A DNA stretch of 64,000 bases from Wenyingzhuangia gilva (lineage in GTDB: Bacteria > Bacteroidota > Bacteroidia > Flavobacteriales > Flavobacteriaceae). The notes under the pieces were generated by a model. The model saw only the letters and a program-made list of their open reading frames with translations, searched no databases and was not told the origin of the DNA. Location of the stretch: NCBI RefSeq assembly GCF_030519655.1, contig NZ_JAUMIT010000002.1:248001-312000 (forward strand). The letters are read 5' to 3'. Shown here piece after piece: positions 16,559-26,570 of the stretch (positions are counted from its first letter, which is position 1; every line of letters starts with the position of its first letter). The position numbers were made by a program, and so were the translations under genes.

Positions 16559-18727
16559 ATGAAAAAACAAAAAAGATTAAGTCATCAACTTTTAGCTGTT
16601 TGCCTTTTGATAATTACTTTATTTTCTTGTAAAACAGCTTCCGTAGCTAACAAAGACAATAAATACACTCATTATTTGTTTACTTATTTTACTGGGAATA
16701 CAGGTGATGAAGAAGCTATTAGATATGCTTTAAGTAAAGATGGGTATAATTTTCAAGCTTTAAATAACAATCAACCTATTATAGATTCTAAAGACATTAG
16801 TTCTACTGGTGGAGTTAGAGATCCACATATTTTAAGAGGAGCTGATGGTAAAACTTTTTATATGGTAGTTACTGATATGGTTTCTGCTAACGGATGGAGT
16901 TCGAACCGTGCCATGGTGTTAATGAAATCAACCGATTTAATAAATTGGACCTCTACTGTTATCAATATTCCTAAAACGTATCCTAAAGAATTTGGAGATG
17001 TGGTACGTGTATGGGCACCACAAACAATCTATGATAAAGACGCTAAAAAATACATGATTTATTGGTCTATGTTAGGAAGCAAAGGGCCAGATATTATATA
17101 CTACGCCTATGCTAATAAGGACTTTACCGAATTAGAATCTACTCCAAAACAATTGTTTTATAGTCCTACAAATAGTGCTTGTATAGACGGAGACATTGTT
17201 TACAAAAATGGAAAATATCACCTGTTTTTTAAGAACGAAAGTCAAGGAGGGGGAATTAGAAAGGCTATTTCTGATAACTTAACAGAAGGTTATGTTCAGC
17301 AAGAAGGTTTTTACGATCAAACAGATGCTGCTGTAGAAGGTTCAGGAATTTTTAAATTGATAGATTCTGAGGAGTATATTTTAATGTACGATATGTATTC
17401 AGCAGGAAAGTATCAATTTACGAAATCAAAAGATTTAGAGAATTTTGCAATAATAGATGAAGAAGTTTCTATGAATTTTCATCCAAGACACGGAACAGTT
17501 ATAAGAATTACCGAATCAGAAAGACAAGCATTGATAAATAAATGGGGAAGGATTAATAAAAGTTCTTTTTTAAGTTTTGATGCCCCAGCTATTAAGACCA
17601 ACAATGTAGTAATAAATGACGAGCAACAAACGATATATATTCCTGTAATGTTAGGGACTGATTTAACCAATTTTGATCCGAAAATAAATGTAGTTTCATG
17701 GGCAACAATATCAACTTTAGGAGCTAAAGATTTTTCCAAAGGAGCCGTAAATTATGAGATTTCATCAGGAAATCAACAAAAAACATACAAAGTAATTGTA
17801 AAGGAAGATAACAATCCTGTGTTAAATGGGTATTATGCCGATCCAGAAATTTTTTATTCACACAAAGACAACAAGTATTATATTTATCCAACCAGTGATG
17901 GATTCACAAATTGGTCGGGTACTTATTTTAAAACATTTTCATCACCAGATTTGGTACATTGGACAGATGAGGGAGTTATTTTAGATTTAAAAAAAGATGT
18001 AAGTTGGGCAGATAGAAACGCTTGGGCTCCAACAGCTATTGAAAAGAAAATAAATGGAAAGTATCAATATTTTTACTACTTCACAGCAGCTCAAAAAATT
18101 GGAGTCGCAGTTTCAGATAATCCAACAGGACCTTTTGTAGATTCAGGGAAAGCATTGATCTCAGAAAGTCCAGAAGGAGCAAAAGGTGGGCAAGAAATAG
18201 ATCCTGATATTTTTATAGATCCGGTTTCTGGTAAAAGTTATTTGTATTGGGGAAATGGTCATATGGCTTGTGTTGAATTAAATGAAGATATGGTTTCTAT
18301 AAAACCAAATTCATTGGTTTTATTACATCCAGGAAGAACTTTTAGAGAAGGAACTGAAGTTTTTTATAGAAATGGAAAATATTATTTCTTATGGTCTGAA
18401 GACGACACAAGAAGTCCAAATTACCGAGTAAGATATGCAACATCAGATAGTCCAACAGGCCCTTTAAATATTCCAGAAAACAATATTGTGATAGAAAAAA
18501 GACCAGAAGATGGAATTTATGGAACAGGTCACAACAGTGTTATTCAAACTCCTGGAACTGATATTTGGCATATTGTTTACCATCGCTTTACTCGTCCAAA
18601 CGGGATTGAAATGGGAAGAGCAGCAGGATTTAATAGAGAGGTTTGTATAGATAAAATGGAATTTAATGCTGATGGTAGTATTAAGCAGGTAGTGCCTACT
18701 GTAGAAGGAATAAATTCAATTGATTAA
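16559..18727 (+). CDS. double-module glycoside hydrolase family 43 lipoprotein
   Basis: A 722-residue protein with signal and lipobox LFSCKTAS (Cys24). It contains two five-bladed-propeller GH43 modules in tandem, about 36-335 and 420-715, joined by a small beta domain (about 340-410). Module 1 shows RDPHIL (Asp88, general base), CIDGDIVYKNGKYHLFF and a VEGSGIF glutamate. Module 2 shows YYADPEIFY (Asp428), IDPDIFID and REGTEVFYRNGKYYFLW. Both therefore keep the Asp-Asp-Glu triad. GH43 covers alpha-L-arabinofuranosidases, beta-xylosidases, arabinanases and exo-beta-1,3-galactanases; the subfamily cannot be told by eye. Its neighbours (GH43, GH127, GH2) suggest arabinose- or galactose-containing substrates. 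Confidence 0.9.
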   Translation: MKKQKRLSHQLLAVCLLIITLFSCKTASVANKDNKYTHYLFTYFTGNTGDEEAIRYALSKDGYNFQALNNNQPIIDSKDISSTGGVRDPHILRGADGKTFYMVVTDMVSANGWSSNRAMVLMKSTDLINWTSTVINIPKTYPKEFGDVVRVWAPQTIYDKDAKKYMIYWSMLGSKGPDIIYYAYANKDFTELESTPKQLFYSPTNSACIDGDIVYKNGKYHLFFKNESQGGGIRKAISDNLTEGYVQQEGFYDQTDAAVEGSGIFKLIDSEEYILMYDMYSAGKYQFTKSKDLENFAIIDEEVSMNFHPRHGTVIRITESERQALINKWGRINKSSFLSFDAPAIKTNNVVINDEQQTIYIPVMLGTDLTNFDPKINVVSWATISTLGAKDFSKGAVNYEISSGNQQKTYKVIVKEDNNPVLNGYYADPEIFYSHKDNKYYIYPTSDGFTNWSGTYFKTFSSPDLVHWTDEGVILDLKKDVSWADRNAWAPTAIEKKINGKYQYFYYFTAAQKIGVAVSDNPTGPFVDSGKALISESPEGAKGGQEIDPDIFIDPVSGKSYLYWGNGHMACVELNEDMVSIKPNSLVLLHPGRTFREGTEVFYRNGKYYFLWSEDDTRSPNYRVRYATSDSPTGPLNIPENNIVIEKRPEDGIYGTGHNSVIQTPGTDIWHIVYHRFTRPNGIEMGRAAGFNREVCIDKMEFNADGSIKQVVPTVEGINSID

Positions 18728-18814
18728 AACAGTGGTTCTATATTTTTGACTGATTTATACATATAGTTTTTGTGTCTTTATGTTAGTTTTATAGAACTTA
18801 AAAACAATTTAATA

Positions 18815-19801
18815 ATGACTAAATATTATCAATTACTATTACTTGTTGTTTTAGTATTTTCAATTACAAGTTGCGGAAAAAAAGAAAACAAAATTAGTAT
18901 TACAAACCCTATTGTTAAAGGGGCTTTTGCAGATCCTTCTATTGTTAAATATCAAGGGAAGTTTTATGTTTATGCAACAAAAGATCCTTGGGGAGGGAAT
19001 GATTTGGCTGTTATGGAATCCTCAGACTTTAAAAACTGGGAACAAAAAACAATTAATTGGCCAACAAAAGAAATGTGCACAAGTCCAACTTCAAATGGGA
19101 GCATGGTTTGGGCACCTTCTGTAATTCAAGCCAAAAACGGAAAGTTTTATATGTATGTTTCTGTGGGGAGTGAAGTTTGGGTTGGTGTTAGTGAGCATCC
19201 TCTTGGACCATGGAAAAATGCAAAATCAGACAATACACCATTAATTAAAGGAAATATGTTTCCAGATTATCACATGATAGATGCAGAGGCTTTTATTGAT
19301 GATGATGGACAGGCTTATTTGTATTGGGGTTCAGGTTTAAACTGGGTTAATGGTCATTGTTTTGTGGTTAAATTAGATGATGACATGGTTGGTTTTGATG
19401 AAACAACTATTAAAGACATTACTCCTCCAAATTATTTTGAAGCACCTATAATGGTTAAAAAGGATAATAAGTACTATTTAATGTATTCTGATGGAAAATG
19501 CACCAACGAAACTTATAAGGTAAGATATGCAACATCAAACACACCTTATGGTCCTTGGGAAGAAGGAGAACAAAGTCCGATATTAACTACATCTAAAGAC
19601 AAAACCACTTTAGGGCCAGGACATCATACTGTTTTTAGCGAAAATGGACAAATGTATATACTTTATCATCGAATTCAAGATCATAAAAACAAAGATCATA
19701 GCGACTTATTAAGAGAACTAGCTATTGATAGTCTAAAGTTTAATTCAAATGGAGGAATTGATAAAGTGAAACCATCAGGAGTTTATTTAACTATAGAATA
19801 G
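18815..19801 (+). CDS. glycoside hydrolase family 43 lipoprotein
   Basis: A 328-residue single-module GH43. The open frame extends up to ATG 18770, but the ATG at 18815 is chosen because it gives a clean lipoprotein signal (MTKYYQLLLLVVLVFSITSC, Cys20). The catalytic triad is visible in GAFADPSIVKY (general base Asp), IDAEAFIDDDGQAYLYWG (Asp) and NYFEAPIMVKKDNKYYLMYS (Glu), with the usual LGPGHHTVF near the end. It probably removes arabinofuranosyl or galactosyl units in the periplasm or at the surface. It follows the double-module GH43 by about 90 bases and ends before a hairpin terminator. Confidence 0.92.
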   Translation: MTKYYQLLLLVVLVFSITSCGKKENKISITNPIVKGAFADPSIVKYQGKFYVYATKDPWGGNDLAVMESSDFKNWEQKTINWPTKEMCTSPTSNGSMVWAPSVIQAKNGKFYMYVSVGSEVWVGVSEHPLGPWKNAKSDNTPLIKGNMFPDYHMIDAEAFIDDDGQAYLYWGSGLNWVNGHCFVVKLDDDMVGFDETTIKDITPPNYFEAPIMVKKDNKYYLMYSDGKCTNETYKVRYATSNTPYGPWEEGEQSPILTTSKDKTTLGPGHHTVFSENGQMYILYHRIQDHKNKDHSDLLRELAIDSLKFNSNGGIDKVKPSGVYLTIE

Positions 19802-19830
19802 ATTTTAGAATATATATTCTGTTAAATATA

Positions 19831-19867
19831 AAAAGGCATTCATCAAGTTTTCTGATGAATGTCTTTT
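19831..19867 (+). terminator. terminator after the GH43 genes
   Basis: AAAAGGCATTCATCA pairs with TGATGAATGTCTTTT (15 bp with one G-T pair, 7-base loop) and ends in TTTT. It closes the GH43 unit, so the gene at 20140 needs its own promoter. Confidence 0.85.
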
Positions 19868-19963
19868 GTGGTTTTGATTAAATAAATTAGCTTGTTTTTT
19901 GATTAATATATGATATTATCTTATTATTACAATGGTATCGTTATTTATGTGTGTTTATTAGTA

Positions 19964-20004
19964 CGTTTAATTTAAACGAAAATCATTGATAGCTCGTTTA
20001 ATTT
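19964..20004 (+). promoter_or_regulatory. palindrome and spaced direct repeat in the promoter region of the 20140 gene
   Basis: CGTTTAA-T-TTAAACG (19964-19978) is a perfect 15-base palindrome. Its left part, CGTTTAATTT, occurs again at 19995-20004, 31 bases further on, about three helical turns. The spacing on one DNA face makes it a candidate regulator site, for example for the AraC-type output domain of the hybrid regulator. The remaining part of the 338-base gap 19802-20139 holds only the terminator and AT-rich DNA. Confidence 0.35.
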
Positions 20005-20139
20005 CAATTTGTTATAAAGTTATATTGAAAGTAAGTTTGACTAGAAAATGATTTTTTGAAATTAATTATTATGAGTACGCTCTATACACAATTGAAAAAG
20101 ACATAAAAAAACTTAATATTCTAATAAAAGCAGAAGTAA

Positions 20140-23100
20140 ATGAAGTGTATAAAATATGCTTGTTTTTTAGTGCTATTTTTTAGCTTAACACAGTTAGGAT
20201 GGGTTCAAGCACAAACATTTGAACGTATTGAATCTTTTGCTGGTTTAGATTCTAATAAAGAGAATAATGGAGCTTCTATCGCAGATTTTGACCAAGACGG
20301 AGATTTGGACATTTTTGTTGTTGCAAAAGCTAAAGATCAAATAGGTGTTGATGTTACTATTAGTAAATTATTTAAAAATAATAACAATGGAACTTTTACA
20401 GATGTTACGTTAATATCAGGTTTGGTTAACTTATACTCAACTGATGAGATAGTAGAAGAAACACCAGCTCTTAACGGTTACAAATTTGGAGCATTTTGGG
20501 GGGATTATAATAATGATGGTTACCCTGATTTATTTTTAACACATATTAATAAAATACAACTTTTTAAGAATAAACAAGATGGAACATTTTTAGATGTAAC
20601 CATTCAAGTAGGTTTACAACACTATAATGGTTGTGTAAATACAGGAGCTACATGGTTTGATTATAATAATGATGGTTTTTTAGACCTGTATGTATCTGAG
20701 TGGGAGCAAGGTTGTGAAGGGAATAGGTTATATAAAAATAATGGAGATGGCACTTTTACAAATGTAAGTAATATGTTTCAAGATGTAGTTAGCAAGCATT
20801 CATATCAATCAATTCCTTTTGACTTTAATGGAGATGGTTGGATGGATTTATATGTCGCAAATGATTACAGTACAGAAACAAATGATCTTTTCATTAATAA
20901 TAACGGGAAAAATTTTACTGAAGAAGCAAAAAAGTATGGATTGGATCATTCTAAAGATGACATGGGCATTGCAATAGGAGATTATAATAATGATGGCTCA
21001 TTTAATTTTTTTATAACTGCAATTGATGATAATGCATTTTATGTAAATAATGGAAATAATATTTATGTTAACCAGGGACCTTCATCAAATGTGAATAAAA
21101 CAGGATGGGCATGGGATGTTCGCTTTTCTGATTTTGATTTAGATGGAGATGAAGACTTATTTATATTAAATGGTTATGATTATGGAAGCTCAGGTACTCA
21201 AACTAATGTATATTACGAAAATTTAAATTTAAATGGAGGAGCTGTTTATTTAAATCGCTCAAGTATCGCAAACTTAGATGAAAAAACAAATAGTGTTTCA
21301 TTGGTTGATTTTGATTATGATAATGACGGAGATATAGATCTTTTTGTAACCAATAATGATAGATCTTCCTTTTTTTATGAAAATAAAACTTTAGAACTTA
21401 ATAATTCTTTAACAAATCTAAATTGGTTAAAGGTTAAGCTAGAAGGTACGGTATCTAATAGAGATGCAATAGGAACTAAAGTTATTGTGAGAACAAAACA
21501 AGGAAGGTTTTATAGATATTACACTGGAAAAGGTTTTTTATCACAGAGCCTACAGCCGGTTCATTTTGGATTGGGTTCAGATGATAGAGTTATAGAATTG
21601 CAAGTCTTATGGCCATCTGGACAGATAGATACGTATAATAATATTTCAGTAAACAAAACTATTTTAGCAAAAGAAGGAGTTGGGTTGGAATCCTACAAAA
21701 ATATGCCTAGTAAAAAAATCTATGGTTGTACAGATCCAAATTCTTGTAACTATAATCCTAATGCTGAAATAAGTACAGGACATTGTATCTATTTAAATGC
21801 TAGGTCTATATTAGGAGAAACAAGGGTAGTTAAAAATAGTGTAGAAGTATATTCATATCCTTTAGAAAATAATTCTTCTTTAAGTTGGAGTATCGAAGGA
21901 GGTGATATACTTGAAGTTTTAGAGAATGGAACTGTTACAGTTAGATGGGGAGCAGCTGGAAAAGGAATATTAAAAACTATAGAATCAAATGAAGTTTGTA
22001 ATAGTAGTATTGTAGAATTATTTGTAGATATTTCAAAAGATGATGTAAATTACAATACAAGACCACATTCAGTAGCAAGAATTTGGAACGAGACTTTATT
22101 AGATTTAATACGAAAAGATTATGCAAGACCTACGGTACATGCAAGAAATTTATTTCACACAAGCATAGCTATGTATGATGCTTGGGCAGTTTATGATGAA
22201 TCTGTACTGACTTATTTATTAGGGAATACTATTCATGGTTTTACTAGTGAATTTGAAGGGTTTAGTACTACAGAAAACATAACAGAAGCAAGGAAAAAAA
22301 CGATAAGTTATGCTATGTATAGGTTATTGTCATACAGATTTAAACATGCTCCCAACCCAATATTGTCACAATCTATTATAGATGCTACCATGACAACTTT
22401 AGGATATGATAGTTCTATTATAGAAACAGATTATAGTACAGGAAACTCTATTGCATTAGGGAATTACATAGCTACTCAAATTATAAATTATGGATTACAA
22501 GATGGAGCTAATGAGGCTAATCTATATGCTAATAAATTTTACGAACCTGTTAATACTCCTTTAGATTTATCAAATCCAAGAAGTATAGATCACATCAATC
22601 CTAATAGATGGCAACCTTTAAGTTTTAATACTTTTATAGACCAAAGTGGGAATGTTATAGGAGGGATTACTCCAGATTTTTTAGGACCAGAATGGGGAAA
22701 TGTATTGCCTTTTTCATTGTCAGAAAATGATAAATCAGTTTATCATAGGTCAGGACATGACTATGCTGTATATCACGATCCAGGAGCCCCACCAACTATT
22801 TCGGATGAGGAATATAAGTGGGCTTTTAGTTTGGTTAGTAAATGGGGTTCTCACTTGGATCCTACAGATGGAGTAATGTGGGATATATCTCCTAAATCCA
22901 TAGGAAATATAGATTTAGATGATTTTCCGACTAGTTTTTCAGACTATGCTAATTTTTATAGAGAAATTGAAGGAGGGGATATTGGAGAAGGAAGGTTTCT
23001 AAACCCAAGAACACAAACTTCGTATCAACCACAAATGGTTCCAAGAGGAGATTATACAAGAGTTTTGGCAGAGTTTTGGGCAGATGGACCAGATTCAGAA

Positions 23101-24156
23101 ACGCCACCGGGACATTGGTTTACTATTTTGAACTATGTAAATGATCATAAGTTATTGGTTAAAAAACTTCATGGAGAAGGGAAGGTCTTGGATAATTTAG
23201 AGTGGGATGTGAAGGCTTACTTTATATTAGGAGGAGCCATGCATGATGCTGCGGTTTCGGCATGGGGGGTAAAAGGCTGGTATGATTATATTCGACCTAT
23301 TTCAGCCATCCGTTATATGGCAGGAAAAGGTCAAAGCAGTGATCCATCAAAACCAAATTATCACAAAGATGGAATTCCATTACAAAAAGGATTAATAGAG
23401 ATTATTGAAGAAGGAGATGCTTTGGCAGGGGAAGATAATATCAATATTGGGAAGATAAAATTGTTTTCATGGAGAGGACATAAATTTATTAAAGATCCAG
23501 CAGTAGATGAAGCAGGTGTTGGATGGATTTTGGCAAAAGATTGGTGGCCTTATCAACGACCAACTTTTGTAACCCCACCGTTTGCAGGTTATGTATCTGG
23601 ACATTCAACTTATTCAAGAGCTGCAGCTGAAGTGATGACTTTATTAACAGGTGATGAATATTTCCCTGGAGGATATGGGGAATTTATAGCCAAGAAAAAT
23701 GAATTTTTAGTTTTTGAAGAAGGACCATCAGTAGATATAAAACTACAATGGGCTACTTATAGAGATGCTTCGGATCAATGTAGTTTGTCAAGAATATGGG
23801 GAGGAATTCATCCACCTTTAGATGATATTCCTGGTAGGATTATTGGAGAGAAAATAGGAATAGAATCTTTTAAATATGCCACAAGCTTTTTTAATAAAGA
23901 AAAAATAGAAGCAGATACAAAAATAGCTGTAAGCCCTAACCCGCTTAGAGAGGGGGTAAGAGAGATTGAGATTAAAAATGTGTTAGAGAATAGCAATATC
24001 TATTTATGTAATATAAATGGAAAGGTATTACAGGTTTTAAAAAAGCAATACAATTCAAGAACCAATACTTACGTTGTTAAGTTACCAGCAACATTGTCAG
24101 CTGGAATCTATATTTTAAAAGTAAATAATCAATCTAGTAAAATAATCGTTTTATAG
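20140..24156 (+). CDS. FG-GAP/ASPIC-UnbV + vanadium-haloperoxidase-like (PAP2) fusion with T9SS sorting domain
   Basis: A 1338-residue secreted protein. Signal peptide (about 1-24); seven or so FG-GAP/VCBS repeats with calcium-type DxDxDGDxD loops (about 35-430); an ASPIC/UnbV domain (about 450-515, GTKVIVRTKQGRFYRYY); one GCTDPNSCNYNPNA linker repeat (about 528-545); a short Ig-like stretch; then a vanadium-dependent haloperoxidase/PAP2-type domain (about 640-1250). The full vanadate or phosphate pocket is present: K-x6-RP at Lys1045-Pro1053 (KGWYDYIRP), SGH at 1153-1155, and SR-x5-H-x3-D with Arg1218, His1224 and Asp1228. The last 80 residues are a T9SS type A sorting domain. It could be a haloperoxidase or an acid phosphatase. 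GH127 follows after 14 bases, so the two are co-transcribed. Confidence 0.9.
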   Translation: MKCIKYACFLVLFFSLTQLGWVQAQTFERIESFAGLDSNKENNGASIADFDQDGDLDIFVVAKAKDQIGVDVTISKLFKNNNNGTFTDVTLISGLVNLYSTDEIVEETPALNGYKFGAFWGDYNNDGYPDLFLTHINKIQLFKNKQDGTFLDVTIQVGLQHYNGCVNTGATWFDYNNDGFLDLYVSEWEQGCEGNRLYKNNGDGTFTNVSNMFQDVVSKHSYQSIPFDFNGDGWMDLYVANDYSTETNDLFINNNGKNFTEEAKKYGLDHSKDDMGIAIGDYNNDGSFNFFITAIDDNAFYVNNGNNIYVNQGPSSNVNKTGWAWDVRFSDFDLDGDEDLFILNGYDYGSSGTQTNVYYENLNLNGGAVYLNRSSIANLDEKTNSVSLVDFDYDNDGDIDLFVTNNDRSSFFYENKTLELNNSLTNLNWLKVKLEGTVSNRDAIGTKVIVRTKQGRFYRYYTGKGFLSQSLQPVHFGLGSDDRVIELQVLWPSGQIDTYNNISVNKTILAKEGVGLESYKNMPSKKIYGCTDPNSCNYNPNAEISTGHCIYLNARSILGETRVVKNSVEVYSYPLENNSSLSWSIEGGDILEVLENGTVTVRWGAAGKGILKTIESNEVCNSSIVELFVDISKDDVNYNTRPHSVARIWNETLLDLIRKDYARPTVHARNLFHTSIAMYDAWAVYDESVLTYLLGNTIHGFTSEFEGFSTTENITEARKKTISYAMYRLLSYRFKHAPNPILSQSIIDATMTTLGYDSSIIETDYSTGNSIALGNYIATQIINYGLQDGANEANLYANKFYEPVNTPLDLSNPRSIDHINPNRWQPLSFNTFIDQSGNVIGGITPDFLGPEWGNVLPFSLSENDKSVYHRSGHDYAVYHDPGAPPTISDEEYKWAFSLVSKWGSHLDPTDGVMWDISPKSIGNIDLDDFPTSFSDYANFYREIEGGDIGEGRFLNPRTQTSYQPQMVPRGDYTRVLAEFWADGPDSETPPGHWFTILNYVNDHKLLVKKLHGEGKVLDNLEWDVKAYFILGGAMHDAAVSAWGVKGWYDYIRPISAIRYMAGKGQSSDPSKPNYHKDGIPLQKGLIEIIEEGDALAGEDNINIGKIKLFSWRGHKFIKDPAVDEAGVGWILAKDWWPYQRPTFVTPPFAGYVSGHSTYSRAAAEVMTLLTGDEYFPGGYGEFIAKKNEFLVFEEGPSVDIKLQWATYRDASDQCSLSRIWGGIHPPLDDIPGRIIGEKIGIESFKYATSFFNKEKIEADTKIAVSPNPLREGVREIEIKNVLENSNIYLCNINGKVLQVLKKQYNSRTNTYVVKLPATLSAGIYILKVNNQSSKIIVL

Positions 24157-24170
24157 TAAAAAAAACAGAT

Positions 24171-26570
24171 ATGAGAAAAATCAACATGAATCTTTTTAAG
24201 ACAATGAGTAAAAGTGCTTTTGTTCTTTTTTTGTTAATCACCACATCTTTATGTGCTCAAAATGAGTCATTAAAAAGCTTTCCGCTCACTGCTGTTAGAT
24301 TATTAGATAGTCCTTTTAAAGAAGCTGAGCAAACAGATATCCATTATTTATTATCGATAGACCCAGATAGGTTATTAGCACCGTATTTAAGAGAGGCAGG
24401 ATTAAAACCAAAAAAAGAATCTTATGGAAATTGGGAAAATACAGGGTTAGATGGCCATATAGGCGGACATTATCTAACAGCATTGTCTTTGATGTACGCA
24501 TCTACAGGAAATCAAGAAATTTTAGATCGGCTTAATTATATGATTGATGAGTTAAATGCATGTCAAAAAAATACAGGTAATGGTTATGTTGGTGGAATTC
24601 CAGGAGGTTTAAATATGTGGAATGAAATTGCTGAAGGAAATATAAAAGCAGGATTGTTTTCATTAAATAACAAATGGGTTCCTATTTATAATATTCATAA
24701 AACTTTTGCAGGATTAAGAGATGCATGGTTGATAGCAAGAAATGAAATTGCTAAAAAAATGTTTATTGATTTGGTGGATTGGTTTGTAGGCATTACCTCA
24801 AATCTTTCAGACGCTCAGATTCAACAGATTCTAATAAGTGAACACGGAGGAATTAATGAAGTTTTTGCGGATGCTTATGACATTACTGGGAATGAAAAAT
24901 ATTTAACACTAGCCAAAAGATTGTCTGATGAAAGCATTTTAAATCCTTTGTTAAAACAAGAAAACAAATTGGTAGGAAAGCATGCCAATACTCAAATTCC
25001 AAAAGTAATTGGGTATGAACGTATTGCTGAATTATCAGGAGATGAGGAGTGGGAAAAAGCCTCTAATTTCTTTTGGAATACTGTGGTAGATGAGTGGACG
25101 GTTTCTATTGGAGGGAATAGTGTTAGAGAACATTTTCATGATCCTGAGAACTTTAATTCTATGCTAGATAGCAAAGAAGGACCAGAAACCTGTAATACTT
25201 ACAACATGTTAAAGTTGACTAAAATGTTACAAGCACATCACCCTTCTGAAAAATACATGCATTTTTATGAAAGAGCGTTGTATAACCATATTTTATCATC
25301 ACAACACCCAGGTGATAAAGGTGGTTTTGTATATTTCACTCCTATGAGACCAAGGCACTACAGGGTGTATTCACAAGCACAACAAGGATTTTGGTGTTGT
25401 GTAGGTTCAGGAATGGAAAATCATGCTAAATATGGAGAATTTATTTATGCTCATAAAGATGAAGATTTATATGTAAACTTATTTATTCCATCAACGCTTA
25501 GTTGGGTAGAAGAGGGAATTAAAATCACCCAAGGAAATGATTTTCCATATAGTGAGGAAACGAGTTTAAAAATTAAATTAAACAAAAGAAGTAAAAAATT
25601 CGGTATTCACATTCGTAAACCGGATTGGGTGATAGAAAATGGATTTAAAGTAAAAGTAAATGATGAAAAAATTGAGGTAGAAGATTTAAACAATGGTTAT
25701 GTACTTGTAAAGAGAAGATGGAGATCTGGAGATGTTGTAAATATTTCACTTCCTATGAAAACTGTTGTAGAAAACATGCCAGATGGTTCATCTTGGGTCT
25801 CATTTGTTCACGGCCCAATAGTCTTAGGAGCTAAAACAGATACGACAGATTTAAAAGGATTGTTTGCTGATGATAGTAGAATGGGACATATTGCGAATGG
25901 GGCACTTTACCCTATTGATGAAGCGCCAATGTTGGTGGCAGATGATAATAATAGTTTTGTAAAGAATTTAGTTCCAGTAAAAGGAAAACCGTTGCATTAT
26001 AATATCAAAAAATTAATTAAAAACGAATCTTATAAAAATATTGAATTACAACCATTCTATACCATTCACGATGCTCGTTATATGTTGTATTGGCCAACGA
26101 CTACGCAAGAATTATATAAAGCTAAAAAAGAAAAATTACGTACAGAAGAAGCCAATAAGTTATCACTTGAGTTACAAACCGTAGATCAAATTGCCTTGGG
26201 GGAGCAACAACCGGAATCGGATCATGGGTTTAAAGGTGAAAAAACCAAAGCAGGTGAAATAAACAATTTGCATTGGAGAAGTAGTACAGCTTGGTTTAGC
26301 TATCAATTAAAAAATCCAGAGAGTAAAGCTCGTATCTTAAGAATTACTTATGCTAATTTAAAGGATGAAAATGTAGGTTTTGATTTGTCTTTAAACGGAC
26401 AAAAAATAGAAGCTTCTAAAATAGATATTAATAAAGAAAATAAGGACTTATATGTTGTTGATTATATAGTGCCAGAAATTGTAAATAATAAAAAAACAAT
26501 AGGACTTAAATTTATAGCTAGAGAAAAAAAATCAACGCCTAAAGTGTTTTATGTGAGGTTGTTAAAATAA
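24171..26570 (+). CDS. glycoside hydrolase family 127 protein (beta-L-arabinofuranosidase family)
   Basis: A 799-residue protein with a signal peptide (about 1-28). The GH127 (former DUF1680) (alpha/alpha)6 barrel spans about 35-560: TGLDGHIGGHYLTALSLMYA, WVPIYNIHKTFAGLRDAW, and the catalytic zinc site made of Glu320 (VREHF), Cys341 (PETCNTYN) and the adjacent Cys409-Cys410 (FWCCVGSGMENHAKYG). These correspond to the Glu/Cys ligands and the Cys nucleophile known in the family. C-terminal parts resemble DUF4986 (about 565-645) and DUF6805 (about 670-798). It would release beta-L-arabinofuranose from arabino-oligosaccharides, in line with GH43 and GH2 neighbours. An alternative start at ATG 24186 is possible. 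Confidence 0.92.
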   Translation: MRKINMNLFKTMSKSAFVLFLLITTSLCAQNESLKSFPLTAVRLLDSPFKEAEQTDIHYLLSIDPDRLLAPYLREAGLKPKKESYGNWENTGLDGHIGGHYLTALSLMYASTGNQEILDRLNYMIDELNACQKNTGNGYVGGIPGGLNMWNEIAEGNIKAGLFSLNNKWVPIYNIHKTFAGLRDAWLIARNEIAKKMFIDLVDWFVGITSNLSDAQIQQILISEHGGINEVFADAYDITGNEKYLTLAKRLSDESILNPLLKQENKLVGKHANTQIPKVIGYERIAELSGDEEWEKASNFFWNTVVDEWTVSIGGNSVREHFHDPENFNSMLDSKEGPETCNTYNMLKLTKMLQAHHPSEKYMHFYERALYNHILSSQHPGDKGGFVYFTPMRPRHYRVYSQAQQGFWCCVGSGMENHAKYGEFIYAHKDEDLYVNLFIPSTLSWVEEGIKITQGNDFPYSEETSLKIKLNKRSKKFGIHIRKPDWVIENGFKVKVNDEKIEVEDLNNGYVLVKRRWRSGDVVNISLPMKTVVENMPDGSSWVSFVHGPIVLGAKTDTTDLKGLFADDSRMGHIANGALYPIDEAPMLVADDNNSFVKNLVPVKGKPLHYNIKKLIKNESYKNIELQPFYTIHDARYMLYWPTTTQELYKAKKEKLRTEEANKLSLELQTVDQIALGEQQPESDHGFKGEKTKAGEINNLHWRSSTAWFSYQLKNPESKARILRITYANLKDENVGFDLSLNGQKIEASKIDINKENKDLYVVDYIVPEIVNNKKTIGLKFIAREKKSTPKVFYVRLLK

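Noticed and set aside
18770-18814. The longer GH43 start at ATG 18770
   Set aside because: The extra 15 residues would precede and spoil a perfect lipoprotein signal that begins at ATG 18815.
18912-19124. A 70-codon + strand open frame inside the GH43 gene
   Set aside because: It is an alternative frame of a clearly coding region with no signal, domain or ribosome-binding support.
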